From Streptomyces sp. NBC_01689 (GTDB taxonomy: Bacteria; Actinomycetota; Actinomycetes; Streptomycetales; Streptomycetaceae), in contig NZ_CP109592.1 of assembly GCF_036250675.1 (NCBI RefSeq), forward strand, positions 806,001 to 870,000: 64,000 nt of DNA, written 5' to 3'. Below the pieces are notes generated by a model. The model had not been told where the DNA came from and did not search any database. It saw only the letters and a program-made list of their open reading frames with translations. This document shows positions 37,541-46,641 of the stretch, one piece after another. Within the stretch, counting starts at the first letter, position 1. Each line of letters starts with the position of its first letter. The translations under genes and the position numbers were made by a program.

Positions 37541-38569
37541 ATGACGACGACAGCGCTGCGGGGCGTGTCCGCCCGCCGTCGCGGGGTCGCCGTGACCAGG
37601 GCGCGGCACACGCTGGGCCGGGTCCTGGCCACCCTCGCCCGGTCCGTCGCGATCTTCGTGCCCGTCTTCGTGGTCGCGACGTTCGTGACGTTCGCGCTTC
37701 GGTCGCTGAGCGGACTCAGCCCGGCGCGCATCCAACTGGGCGAAGAGGCGACTCCCGAGGCGATCCACCGCGTCGAGTCCCAGTGGGGGCTCGACCGGCC
37801 CTTCCTGGTCCAGTACTGGGACTGGTTCAGTGGCGTCCTGCACGGACGGCTCGGTGCCAGCTGGACCAACGGCGCCGACATCTCCACGCTCATCGGCCTG
37901 GGCCTCGAAGTGAGCCTGTCCGTCGCGACGTTCGCGCTCGTCATCGGTGTGGTCGTCGGCTTCACCCTCGGCACGGTGGCCGCGCTGCGGCGCACCACCT
38001 GGGTGGACCGTGCGATCACGGGCTTCGTCACCGTCGTCTCGGTGATGCCGGCCTTCGTCGTCGGCATCGTGCTCGTCGCGGTCTTCGCGGTGGGGCTCCA
38101 TGTGTTCCCCTCGGCCGGCTACGTCCCGGCACGGCAGGGCATCGGCCCGTGGCTCGCGCACATCACCCTCCCGGCGATCGCGCTGAGCTTCGACGTCGTC
38201 GCGGATGTCGCCCGCCAGCTGCGCGGCAGTCTCGTCGCGGCCTACCGGGAGAACTACGTGACGGGCGCGGTGGTCCGCGGTCTCGGGGCGCGCCGGATCT
38301 TCCTCGTGCATGTGCTGCGGAACGGCCTCGGGCCGGCGCTCGCCACGCTCGGTCTGAAGTTCCCCGCGCTCGTCGGCGCCTCCGTCGTCACCGAGTGGAT
38401 CTTCGGCCTGCAGGGCTTCGGCAGGTTCGCCAACGACTCCGCGCAGGCCGGTGACGTACCGGCGGTGCAGGGCGTGCTGGTCGTGTCGATCGTGCTCGTC
38501 GTCCTGTTCAACCTGATCGTCAACCTGGTGCTGGCGCGTGTGACGCCGGCGTCACAGCGGGGGGTATGA
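37541..38569 (+). CDS. ABC transporter permease, DppB/OppB type
   Basis: The 342-residue protein has six predicted membrane spans and the conserved EAA-like loop region (AYRENYVTGAVVRGLGARRIFLVHVLRNGLGPAL) with the following GASVVTEWIFGLQGFG. It belongs to the first permease class of the peptide/nickel family, with the N-terminal motif LGLDRPFLVQYWDW-like (GLDRPFLVQYWDW) present. It follows the binding protein by 31 bases, with a GAGAGGGGG site, and overlaps the second permease by ATGA. Confidence 0.92.
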   Translation: MTTTALRGVSARRRGVAVTRARHTLGRVLATLARSVAIFVPVFVVATFVTFALRSLSGLSPARIQLGEEATPEAIHRVESQWGLDRPFLVQYWDWFSGVLHGRLGASWTNGADISTLIGLGLEVSLSVATFALVIGVVVGFTLGTVAALRRTTWVDRAITGFVTVVSVMPAFVVGIVLVAVFAVGLHVFPSAGYVPARQGIGPWLAHITLPAIALSFDVVADVARQLRGSLVAAYRENYVTGAVVRGLGARRIFLVHVLRNGLGPALATLGLKFPALVGASVVTEWIFGLQGFGRFANDSAQAGDVPAVQGVLVVSIVLVVLFNLIVNLVLARVTPASQRGV

Positions 38570-39462
38570 CCATGGTGCGCCGCGTCCTGTCCCTCACGTC
38601 CGGCCGGATCGCCGTCGCGGTCCTCACCCTGATCGCCCTGCTCGCGGTCCTCGGACCACTGCTCGCCCCGCAGGACCCCCTCGCCACCAGCGACCACACG
38701 CTCGCGGCGGCGTCGGGCGCCCACTGGCTCGGCACCGACTACCTCGGCCGCGACGTGCTGAGCCGACTGCTCGACGGCTCCCGGGTCAGCGTGCTCGGCT
38801 CTCTCGAAGTCGCCCTGATGGCGCTGGTGGTCGGCGCGGTGCCGGGCATCCTCTCGGTCTGTCTGGGCCGGGTCTTCGAGTGGGTCACCCTCCGCCTGGC
38901 CGACACCCTGGTCGCGCTCCCGTTCCTGCTGTTCGCGGTCGCGGTGATCGCGCTGCTGGGCAACGGCATCACCCAGGCCATGTTCGTCACGGGCGCGTTG
39001 GTCTCCCCGCTCTTCTACCGGGTGGCCCGCGCCGCCACCCTGACCGTCGCCCGCTCGCAGTACGTGGAGGCCGCGCTGATCTCCGGTGCCTCGATCGGCT
39101 GGATCGTACGGCGTCATGTGTGGGCCAAGGTGCTTCCGCCGATCGCCGTCGCGCTCGCCCAGACCGTCGGAGTCGGCTTCATCATCGTGTCGAGCCTGAC
39201 GTTCCTCGGCATCGGGGTCCAGCCGCCCGCGCCCACCTGGGGCGGCCTGCTCGCCTCGGACCTCGGCTATCTGAGCTACCAGCCGTGGGCGCCCCTCGTC
39301 CCCGCGCTGCTGATCATGATCACGGTCTGGGCCGCCAACCTGCTCGCCGACGCCGTCCGGGACGTCTCCGGCGAGGCCGGGCGGGCGTTCGTCAACAACC
39401 GCAAGGCCCGTGCCAACCGTCTCGACCAGACCGCTGCCGTTCCCACCGGAGGTGCGCGATGA
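38566..39462 (+). CDS. ABC transporter permease, DppC/OppC type
   Basis: The 298-residue protein starts in an ATGA overlap. It has the OppC N-terminal domain (LLAPQDPLATSDHTLAAASGAHWLGTDYLGRDVLSRLLDGSR) and the EAA loop ARSQYVEAALISGASIGWIVRRHVWAKVLPPI. It forms the transmembrane channel with the preceding permease. It ends in an ATGA overlap with the first ATPase. Confidence 0.92.
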   Translation: MTMVRRVLSLTSGRIAVAVLTLIALLAVLGPLLAPQDPLATSDHTLAAASGAHWLGTDYLGRDVLSRLLDGSRVSVLGSLEVALMALVVGAVPGILSVCLGRVFEWVTLRLADTLVALPFLLFAVAVIALLGNGITQAMFVTGALVSPLFYRVARAATLTVARSQYVEAALISGASIGWIVRRHVWAKVLPPIAVALAQTVGVGFIIVSSLTFLGIGVQPPAPTWGGLLASDLGYLSYQPWAPLVPALLIMITVWAANLLADAVRDVSGEAGRAFVNNRKARANRLDQTAAVPTGGAR

Positions 39463-40427
39463 CGACCCTGTCCCACGACGCCGCCCGCGAGAGGACCCCC
39501 GCCGCCGCGAGCGGAACGGAGGGCGCGCCCACGACGACCGCCGCGACGGGTGTGGCCGACACGACCGGTGCGGCCGGTCCGGCCGACACGACCAGTACGG
39601 CCGGTGCGGCCGCCGTGCCCGTCCTCGCCGTCCGCGGGATGCGCATCGGCGACCTGGCCGGCGGCCGCGAGATCGTGCACGGGGTGAGCTTCGAACTCAC
39701 CCCCGGCAAGGCCGTCGGCATCGTCGGCGAGTCCGGCAGCGGGAAGACCCTCACCTGCCGGGCCGCGCTCGGCATCCTGCCCCCGCACTTCGAGGTCACC
39801 GGCGGCTCGGTCGAGATCGGCGGCACCGACATCGCGACCCTGACCGCGCGGCAGTGGACGGCGCTGCGCGGGGCGACGATCAGCGCGGTCTTCCAGGACC
39901 CCGCGTCCTACCTCAACCCGTCGATCCGGGTGGGAGCACAGATCGCCGAGGTGGTCCGGGTCAAGAAGGCGCTGAAGCGGCGCGAGGCCCGCCGCCGTGC
40001 CGTCGAGCTGCTGGCCGCGGTGCGGTTGCGCGACCCCGAGCTGGTCTACGGCCAGTACCCCCACGAACTCTCGGGAGGCATGCTCCAGCGGGTGCTGATC
40101 GCGGTGGCGATCGCCGCCGATCCGCGGATCCTCATCGCCGACGAGGCCACGACGGCGCTCGACGTCACCGTGCAGGCCGAGATCCTCGACCTGCTCGCCG
40201 AACTGCGCCGGCGGGCCGGGCTCGCCCTGGTGGTCGTCTCCCACGACCTCGCCGTCGTCGCCCAGTTGTGCGACGAGGTGCTCGTCATGCGGGAGGGCGA
40301 GGTCGTGGAGCACGGCCCGACCGAGGCAGTGCTCCACCGGCCTCGGCACGAATACACCCGCCTGCTCATCGCCGAGCACGAGCAGTACGGCCTGGAGAAG
40401 TTCCTCGCGCCGACGGAGGCCTCATGA
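39459..40427 (+). CDS. ABC transporter ATP-binding protein, DppD type
   Basis: The 322-residue protein has an unusual N-terminal tail of about 50 Ala/Thr/Gly-rich residues with a repeat of (A)DTT, followed by the ATPase domain: Walker A GESGSGKTLT, Q-loop FQDPASYLNP, signature LSGGMLQR, Walker B ILIADEATTALD, and H-loop VVSHDL. It drives the importer together with the next ATPase. The tail is likely disordered and not needed for catalysis. Confidence 0.92.
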   Translation: MTTLSHDAARERTPAAASGTEGAPTTTAATGVADTTGAAGPADTTSTAGAAAVPVLAVRGMRIGDLAGGREIVHGVSFELTPGKAVGIVGESGSGKTLTCRAALGILPPHFEVTGGSVEIGGTDIATLTARQWTALRGATISAVFQDPASYLNPSIRVGAQIAEVVRVKKALKRREARRRAVELLAAVRLRDPELVYGQYPHELSGGMLQRVLIAVAIAADPRILIADEATTALDVTVQAEILDLLAELRRRAGLALVVVSHDLAVVAQLCDEVLVMREGEVVEHGPTEAVLHRPRHEYTRLLIAEHEQYGLEKFLAPTEAS

Positions 40428-41287
40428 CCGCCCCACTCCCCCGAGGCGCGTCCGCCGACGCCCTCCCGGACGCCGTCCTCGAAGTGACCGGCCTGGATGT
40501 GCACTACGGCACGCGGCGCCGCCGGCGCCGTGCGCTGCACGGTGTCTCGCTGAGCGTCGCGCCGGGCGAGACCGTCGGGGTCATCGGCGAGACGGGGTCG
40601 GGCAAGTCCACCTTCGCCCGTACCGTGCTCGGCCTGGTGCGCGCCTCGGCGGGCCGGATCGTCATCGACGGCGAGGACGTCAGCGCGTACGGTCCGCGCC
40701 AGTGGCGCGGCCTGCGCCGCCGCGGTGTCGTCCAGTACGTCTTCCAGGACCCGCTGCGCAGCCTCGACCCCGACCTCACCGTCGAGGAATCGCTGGTCGA
40801 GCCGCTGCTCGTGCAGGACGTCGCGCGGACGGAGGCGGCCGACCGGGCCCGGACGTTCCTCGCTCGCGTGCGGCTCTCGGAGGACCTGCTCGACCGGTTG
40901 CCGGGCGAGCTCTCCGGAGGCCAGCGACAGCGGGTCGCGGTGGCCCGGGCACTGGTCACCGAGCCGCGGCTGGTCATCCTCGACGAGCCCGTCAGCGCGC
41001 TGGACTCGGCGAATCGCGTCCAGATCCTGCAGATCCTCAAGGAACTCCGCGCCGCCGGCGTGGCCCTGATCTTCATCTCGCACGACCTGGGGTCCGTCGC
41101 CGGGATCGCCGACCGGGTCGCGGTCCTCTACCAGGGCGAACTGGTCGAGGTCGGCACCGCCCGGGACGTCATCACCCGTCCACGGCACGACTACACCCGC
41201 CTGCTGGTCGGCTCGGCGCCCACCCTGCGCTCCACCTCGGCCGACCGCGCCGAACGCGAAGCGCTGCGCGCCCTGCTGCGTGCCTGA
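40424..41287 (+). CDS. ABC transporter ATP-binding protein, DppF type
   Basis: The 287-residue protein starts in an ATGA overlap. It has Walker A GETGSGKSTF, Q-loop FQDPLRSLDPDLTVEESL, signature LSGGQRQRVAVARAL, Walker B LVILDEPVSALD and H-loop FISHDL. It is the second ATPase of the importer. The last residues differ from typical oligopeptide ATPases in lacking a cysteine-rich tail. Confidence 0.92.
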   Translation: MTAPLPRGASADALPDAVLEVTGLDVHYGTRRRRRRALHGVSLSVAPGETVGVIGETGSGKSTFARTVLGLVRASAGRIVIDGEDVSAYGPRQWRGLRRRGVVQYVFQDPLRSLDPDLTVEESLVEPLLVQDVARTEAADRARTFLARVRLSEDLLDRLPGELSGGQRQRVAVARALVTEPRLVILDEPVSALDSANRVQILQILKELRAAGVALIFISHDLGSVAGIADRVAVLYQGELVEVGTARDVITRPRHDYTRLLVGSAPTLRSTSADRAEREALRALLRA

Positions 41288-41357
41288 GCACGGCACGGCG
41301 CCCCGGACCAGCGCTCCACAGAACCCAGTTACCTGAGAAGCACGGAGAGGAACACCC

Positions 41358-42698
41358 ATGTCCCGCACCCTTCACCTCGCGCTGCACCCCTACGGCGTCG
41401 GCGGCCCCGGCCAGCACGGTCTGTGGAAGGACCCGCGCGTCGCGAAGAACGCGAGCATCGACATCAACTACTACATCGCGCAGGCCAAGGCGGCCGAACA
41501 CGCCCTCTTCGACGCCCTGTTCATCGTCGACAGCCAGTTCATCAACTCCACCTACCCGGCGCACTACCTGAACCGGCTGGAGCCGCTCACGCTGCTGTCG
41601 GCGGTCGCCACCCACACCCGGCACATCGGACTGGTGGGCACGGCCAGTTCGACGTACAACTCGCCCTTCAACCTCGCCCGCCGGTTCGCCTCGCTCGACC
41701 ACATCAGCGGCGGGCGCGCCGGCTGGAACGTGGTCACCAGTTTCGACACCGGGACGTCCAGGAACTTCGGGCTCGACGAACACCTCGACTACACCGCCCG
41801 GTACGGCCGGGCGCTGGAGTTCGTCCAGGTCGCCCGGGGCCTGTGGGACTCCTACGAGGACGACGCGTTCCCCGCCGACGTGGCATGCGACGTCTTCCTC
41901 GACCCGGCCAAGCTGCACACGCTCGACCACGAGGGCGAACACTTCAGGGTCGCCGGACCGCTCAACCTCTCCCGGTCGCCGCAGGGCCAGCCGGTGATCT
42001 TCCAGGCGGGGGTCTCCGAGGAGGGGCGCGATCTCGCGGCCCGGGTCGCCGAGGGCATCTACGCACCGGGCGGCACCCTGCGACAGGCGCAGGAGTACTA
42101 CGCCGACATCAAGGCCCGCACGGCGTCGTACGGCCGCGACCCGGAGCACATCAAGATCTTCATCCACGGCGGGCCGGTCGTCGCGGCCACCGACGAGGCG
42201 GCCACCCGCCGCGAGCGGGAGATCTTCGAGGAGGACAACGACTTCGACCGCAACCTCGCGCTCCTCGGACGCTCCTTCGGGGCCTACGACTTCAGCGCGC
42301 ACGACCTGGACGCGCCGTTCCCCGACGTCGCGCACCTCGCGGAGAAGGGCGGCCGCACCGGTGCCGCCAAGCTCATCGAGCGAGCCCGGACGGAGAACCT
42401 GACGTTGCGTCAAGTAGCAGAGTCCATCAGTGAGTTCCGCAGGTCGCCGTTTGTCGGGGCGCCGACGACCGTCGCCGACACCATCGAGCGGTGGTTCGCC
42501 GCGGGCACCTTCGACGGCATCAACCTCGCCTTCCGCAACAACGACGACCTGGAACTGTTCGTCGACGGTGTCGTACCGATCCTGCAGAGGCGGGGGCTGT
42601 TCCGTACCGAGTACGCGGCCGACACCCTGCGCGGGAATCTCGGGCTGCCGGTCCCGGCCAACCGCCACACCCGCGAACCCCACCTCGTGAACGGCTGA
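41358..42698 (+). CDS. NtaA/SnaA/DszA-type FMN-dependent monooxygenase
   Basis: The 446-residue protein is a bacterial luciferase-fold (LLM) enzyme of the NtaA/SnaA/DszA group: KAAEHALFDALFIVDSQF, TRHIGLVGTASSTYNSPFNLARRFASLDHISGGRAGWNVVTS, and PVIFQAGVSEEGRDLAARVAEGI. Members use reduced FMN and oxygen to cleave C-S, C-N or sulfone bonds (dibenzothiophene sulfone, nitrilotriacetate). Reduced FMN would come from the flavin reductase three genes later. The ABC importer and the cysteine leader favour an organosulfur substrate. Start ATG with GGAGAGGAA site. Confidence 0.9.
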   Translation: MSRTLHLALHPYGVGGPGQHGLWKDPRVAKNASIDINYYIAQAKAAEHALFDALFIVDSQFINSTYPAHYLNRLEPLTLLSAVATHTRHIGLVGTASSTYNSPFNLARRFASLDHISGGRAGWNVVTSFDTGTSRNFGLDEHLDYTARYGRALEFVQVARGLWDSYEDDAFPADVACDVFLDPAKLHTLDHEGEHFRVAGPLNLSRSPQGQPVIFQAGVSEEGRDLAARVAEGIYAPGGTLRQAQEYYADIKARTASYGRDPEHIKIFIHGGPVVAATDEAATRREREIFEEDNDFDRNLALLGRSFGAYDFSAHDLDAPFPDVAHLAEKGGRTGAAKLIERARTENLTLRQVAESISEFRRSPFVGAPTTVADTIERWFAAGTFDGINLAFRNNDDLELFVDGVVPILQRRGLFRTEYAADTLRGNLGLPVPANRHTREPHLVNG

Positions 42699-42761
42699 GA
42701 CCACTTCCCGCCCCCGCGACCGGAGGACGACTCGGTCCGATCCCCGAAAGGCGAGCACATC

Positions 42762-43790
42762 ATGACCTCCCCGACACCGCGCCTCAGACTCGGTTTCCTC
42801 ACCCACGTCCAGGGCCGCGGCGACGACCTGGCCCGGACGTACCGCAACGCGCAGGAACTCTTCGTCGTCGCCGACGAACTCGGCTTCGACACCGGGTGGG
42901 TGGCCCAGCACCACGTACCGGCCGGCGGCGGAGGTCTCTCCTCGCCGTGGACGTTCCTGGCGCACGCCGCCGCGCGGACCACCCGGATCCGGCTCGGCAC
43001 CGCCATCACCGTCCTCCCGCTGGAGGACCCGGTCCGGCTCGCGGAGGACGTCGCCGTCGTCGACACGCTCAGCGGCGGACGGGTCGAGATCGGCGTGGGC
43101 AGCGGTTACAACGACACGGAGTACGCCGCGTTCGGCCAGGACGTCACCCGCAAACGCGAGCTGACCAGCGAGAAGCTGACCGTGCTGCGCCGGGCGCTGG
43201 CCGGTGAGGAGGTGCGTGCGCCCGGATTTCGCGTCCAGCCGACGCCCGGCGACTTCACGGACCGGATCTGGCAGGGGGTCTTCAGCGGCCCCGGCGCACG
43301 GCACGCCGCCGACGGCGGGTCGAACCTCCTGATCAACCGTGCGGCCTACGGCCACGACGCCCCCACCGACGAGGTGCAGCGCCCCTGGGCGGACGCGTTC
43401 CTCGACGCCTGGGACCGGCCCCGCCGGCCGCGGATCGGACTGTCCCGGTTCGTGTTCCCGGCGAAGGACCGGCGTACGGCGCTCCGGCAGATCGGCGACG
43501 ACGTCCACCGGGCGGCTCTTCGCCAGGCGGAGAGCGGTGCCTTCCCGAAGGACCTGAGCCTGGAGGAGGCACTGCGGCGCTTCCACTCGTTCCACGGCCA
43601 TCCCGACGAGATCACCGCCGCGCTCCGCGAGGAGAAGGTGCTGCCGGTCGCGACCGATCTGATCACCCAGTTCAACCCCGCCGTCCCCGACCACGACGCC
43701 GCGATCCGTGCGCTGGAGCTGATCGCGACCGAAGTGGCGCCCGCCCTGGGCTGGAAGCCCGCGACCGTGCCCGACCTCGCAGGAGCGTGA
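42762..43790 (+). CDS. LLM class flavin-dependent oxidoreductase
   Basis: The 342-residue protein is a second luciferase-fold enzyme, different from the first: LGFLTHVQGRGDDLARTYR, ELGFDTGWVAQHHVPAGGGGLSSPW, TRIRLGTAITVLPLEDPVRLAEDVAVVDTLSGGRVEIGVGSGY. It is closer to the alkanal/F420-like LLM branch, with FNPAVPDHDAAIRALELI at the end. It may catalyse a second oxidation in the same pathway, or handle a related substrate. It ends one base before the next start codon. Confidence 0.87.
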   Translation: MTSPTPRLRLGFLTHVQGRGDDLARTYRNAQELFVVADELGFDTGWVAQHHVPAGGGGLSSPWTFLAHAAARTTRIRLGTAITVLPLEDPVRLAEDVAVVDTLSGGRVEIGVGSGYNDTEYAAFGQDVTRKRELTSEKLTVLRRALAGEEVRAPGFRVQPTPGDFTDRIWQGVFSGPGARHAADGGSNLLINRAAYGHDAPTDEVQRPWADAFLDAWDRPRRPRIGLSRFVFPAKDRRTALRQIGDDVHRAALRQAESGAFPKDLSLEEALRRFHSFHGHPDEITAALREEKVLPVATDLITQFNPAVPDHDAAIRALELIATEVAPALGWKPATVPDLAGA

Positions 43791-43791
43791 G

Positions 43792-44592
43792 ATGACCCAG
43801 TACACCGACCACCACGGCCCGGAAGGCCTCCTGACCCGCGGCACGATCGTCGTGGTGCCCGGCCGCGGAGAGGGCCGGGCCGCCTACGCCCGGTTCGGCA
43901 GGAGGCTGGCGGCCGACGCCTACCGCGTCCGCGTCGTCGACGCCCCGCGGACCGACCCGGAGGACCTGACCGGTTCACTGACGCGGTTCGGTGACGAACT
44001 CGTCGCGGCCGTAGGAGGTACCGCCGCCGAGGACGGGGTGGCCCGGCCCGTCGTCCTGGTCGGAGCCGACACCGGCGCCCTCGCCGTCGCCGCGCTCCTC
44101 GGCCTGGAGGGATCGTCCGCCGCCCGGCTGCCGGACGCCGTCGTCCTCGCGGGTCCGCCGGGGCCCGGGGCGGACGGCGGCCCGGTGAGCACGGACGCGG
44201 CAGGAGACGAGGCGGAACCGTGGCAGGACGAGCTCGACATCCGTACCTTCTGCCCGGCCCACCGGGCCGTCCTGTCCGACGACTCCGGGACGCGGCGGGG
44301 CTCGCTCGCAACCCCGGTGCCGGAAGCGCTGCTCGACGCGGCCCACCGAAGTGACATCCCGGTCCCCACGCTGATCCTCCTGGGCGACGCCGATCCGCTC
44401 GCCGACCGCGACGCCCTCACCCGCACCGCGAAGTCCTTGCCGCGCGCCCGCCTGGCGGTGGTCCGCGACGCCCACCACGACGTCCTCAACGACCTGCAGC
44501 ACCGCTCGGTGGCGGCCGAGGTCGTCACGTTCCTGGAGACGGTCCGCAACGGGCTGGTGCCGCTCGTCACGGTGGAGGCGAGCGCGTGGTGA
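43792..44592 (+). CDS. Alpha/beta hydrolase with aspartate at the nucleophile elbow
   Basis: The 266-residue protein has an alpha/beta hydrolase fold: VVVPGRGEGRAAYARFG near the N-terminus, the nucleophile elbow LVGADTGALA (Asp93 where serine hydrolases have Ser), LILLGDADPLADRDALTR (acid) and RDAHHDVLNDL (histidine). An aspartate nucleophile is typical of haloalkane dehalogenases and epoxide hydrolases and is unlike the serine hydrolases usually found in such operons. It is translationally linked to the preceding oxygenase. Confidence 0.8.
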   Translation: MTQYTDHHGPEGLLTRGTIVVVPGRGEGRAAYARFGRRLAADAYRVRVVDAPRTDPEDLTGSLTRFGDELVAAVGGTAAEDGVARPVVLVGADTGALAVAALLGLEGSSAARLPDAVVLAGPPGPGADGGPVSTDAAGDEAEPWQDELDIRTFCPAHRAVLSDDSGTRRGSLATPVPEALLDAAHRSDIPVPTLILLGDADPLADRDALTRTAKSLPRARLAVVRDAHHDVLNDLQHRSVAAEVVTFLETVRNGLVPLVTVEASAW

Positions 44593-44716
44593 GCACCGGC
44601 CGCGCGACCGGCCGCCCACGACGGCCCGGTGCCGCGCCCGCGCGTGGTGCGTCCCGGCCCCGCCACCCCGCCGGGCGGACGGTGACCCCCACCCCGACCC
44701 ACCGGAAGGAAACGGC

Positions 44717-45232
44717 ATGACCGCCCCTCTCCACCCCGACGCGCCGCCGTCGCCGCCGGCTCCCGACAGCGCGGACCTGCTCCGCGACACGCTGCGCCGG
44801 CACGCGGCCGGGGTCACGGTGATCACTTTCCCCGGCCCTGTCGGCTTCACCGCCACGTCGTTCACCTCCGTCTCGCTGCGCCCCGCCCTGGTGTCCTTCT
44901 GCGTCGGTGTCGACGCCTCCAGCGCCCCCGCCGCCCGCCGCGCGGACCGGTTCGCCGTCCATGTGCTCGGCACGGCCAACGCCGGTCTGGCGAGCCGGTT
45001 CGCGCGCAGTGGCGTGGACCGCTTCGCCGGTGTCCCCTGGCGGGCGCAGCCGGACGGTCTGCCCGTGCTCGACGGTGTCGCCGCCTGGCTCTCCGCCCGG
45101 ATCACCCTCCGTCAGACCGTCGGTGACCACCTGCTGGTCGTCGGCGAGGTCGACTCGGGCGCGACGGCCGCGCAGGCCACGGCACTCGTGCACCACAACG
45201 GGTCGTTCGCCTCGGCGCATCCCCTGGTGTGA
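44717..45232 (+). CDS. Flavin reductase family protein (FMN reductase component)
   Basis: The 171-residue protein has the flavin reductase domain: DLLRDTLRRHAAGVTVITFPG, GFTATSFTSVSLRPALVSFCVGVDASS, HVLGTANAGLASRFARSG, and ITLRQTVGDHLLVVGEVDSG. Such proteins supply reduced FMN by diffusion to LLM monooxygenases. It is preceded by CGGAAGGAAACGGC and lies 124 bases after the hydrolase. Last gene of the ABC/LLM operon, then the direction changes. Confidence 0.9.
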   Translation: MTAPLHPDAPPSPPAPDSADLLRDTLRRHAAGVTVITFPGPVGFTATSFTSVSLRPALVSFCVGVDASSAPAARRADRFAVHVLGTANAGLASRFARSGVDRFAGVPWRAQPDGLPVLDGVAAWLSARITLRQTVGDHLLVVGEVDSGATAAQATALVHHNGSFASAHPLV

Positions 45233-45259
45233 TCCGCGTGCCGGCGGCCACCCCTGGGC

Positions 45260-46003
45260 TCAGGCCGCGAACCCGCCGTCCACGGCGATGGTGGCGCCGG
45301 TGATGTACCGGCCCGCGTCACCCGCGAGATGGGAGACCGTGGCGGCGACGTCCGACGGCTGCCCGTAGCGGCCGAGCGCGGTGAAGCCCCGCTGCGCGTC
45401 GGCGCCCGGCCCGTCGGAGGGGTTCATGTCCGTCTCCGTCGGGCCGGGGTGGACCAGGTTGGCGGTGATGCCCCGCGCGCCCAGCTCACGGGCCAGCCAT
45501 CTGGTGAGGCCGGTCAACGCGGTCTTGCTGGTCGCGTACAGGGATCCGCCGGGGAACGCGGCCCGCTCGGCCATGCAGCTGCCGATGTTGATGATCCGCC
45601 CTCCTCCGGTCATGTGGCGGACCGCCGCCTGGGAGGCGACGAACGGGGCCCGCACGTTGATGTGCAGGACCCGGTCGATGTCGGCCGCCGACAGGTCCTC
45701 GACCGGGCCGAGCACCCCGATCCCCGCGTTGTTGACGACGATGTCGAGCCGTCCGAACTCGGCCGCGACCCGGTCCACCGCCGCGCGTACCGCCGCCGGG
45801 TCGGCGCCGTCGGCCCGGATGGCCTCGGCACGGCGGCCCAGGGCCCTGATCCGGCCGACCACCCCGGCCGCGCGGTCGGCGCCGTCCCGGTAGGTCACCG
45901 CGACGTCGGCCCCGTCCTCGGCCAGCCTGAGCGCCACCGCCTCCCCTATACCCCGGCTGCCGCCCGTCACGATGGCCACCCTGCCGTCCAGCATCGCCGT
46001 CAT
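45260..46003 (-). CDS. Short-chain dehydrogenase/reductase
   Basis: The ATG at 46003 has GGGAGCTGG upstream. The 247-residue protein has TGGSRGIGEAVALRLAEDGADVAVTYR, NNAGIGVLG, and INIGSCMAERAAFPGGSLYATSKTALTG with the Ser and Tyr-x-x-x-Lys of classical SDR enzymes, and ends DGGFAA. The NADPH or NADH preference is not fixed. It converges with the flavin reductase gene, 27 bases apart, and is a single-gene unit. Confidence 0.88.
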   Translation of the reverse strand: MTAMLDGRVAIVTGGSRGIGEAVALRLAEDGADVAVTYRDGADRAAGVVGRIRALGRRAEAIRADGADPAAVRAAVDRVAAEFGRLDIVVNNAGIGVLGPVEDLSAADIDRVLHINVRAPFVASQAAVRHMTGGGRIINIGSCMAERAAFPGGSLYATSKTALTGLTRWLARELGARGITANLVHPGPTETDMNPSDGPGADAQRGFTALGRYGQPSDVAATVSHLAGDAGRYITGATIAVDGGFAA

Positions 46004-46641
46004 GTCTTCGTCCAGCTCCCTTCCAACTGTCCTTTGCTTTCTCCGACTTGCCGATGCTCCCGCGCCGACCGCGGGGAGTCCGGCGGCATTCCGACGTCGT
46101 GCTGGGGGCATCACAAGGAGGTACGGCACGACCGGGTGCGGTGCGGGTCCCCGCCGGGGAAGCGCCGTCCCGTGTGCTTCCCGTCGACAGCCGTCACGCC
46201 GGAGGCGGGTCGGCCCGACGACCGTCGAACCGGTGCCCGCCCCGCGTCCGGCCCGCACCGGTGGCCGTGGCGTCGCGGAACCCGGGCCGTCGCGCGTGCG
46301 TCCGCTCGTCCGTCGGAGCGAGGGTCGCGCGGCCGACGGCCCTCGCCGTCGAGGACCCCTCCCGGTCGGTGAAGGGCGGTCGGCACGGCCGGGCGACACC
46401 CGCTCAAGGGGTCGGACGTCTCTCCGTCCGGGCCGCGGAGACAGGGTGCGAACGAGGAGCGGAGGGAGTGCGAACGAGGCACGGGAGGTACGAACGAGGA
46501 ACGGAAAGGGCGCTCCGGATCATGGAGAACTCCGGCAGTGACAAGATGTCCAGGTGGCGTCCGTGTCCGCGTGGCGCCACGCACCGCTGTCCGGCCCGGT
46601 CACGGCCGCCGGGAAGCGGTCCGGGGAGGGGAGAGTTCACG
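46004..46641. other. Long gene-free stretch with three direct repeats
   Basis: No supported gene between the SDR and the Ppx/GppA gene. The A+T-rich CTTTGCTTTCTCC at 46032-46044 may hold the minus-strand promoter of the SDR. Three direct repeats lie at 46446-46500. Confidence 0.5.
46446..46500 (+). repeat. Three direct repeats upstream of the Ppx/GppA gene
   Basis: GTGCGAACGAGG at 46446 and 46468 and GTACGAACGAGG at 46488 are spaced 22 and 20 bases apart, close to two helical turns. The next gene starts at 46642. They could be an array of binding sites for an activator. Confidence 0.5.

Noticed and set aside
46048..46641. Upstream extension of the Ppx/GppA frame (about 198 codons)
   Set aside because: The extension is Arg/Pro-rich without family similarity, and a strong ribosome site precedes 46642.
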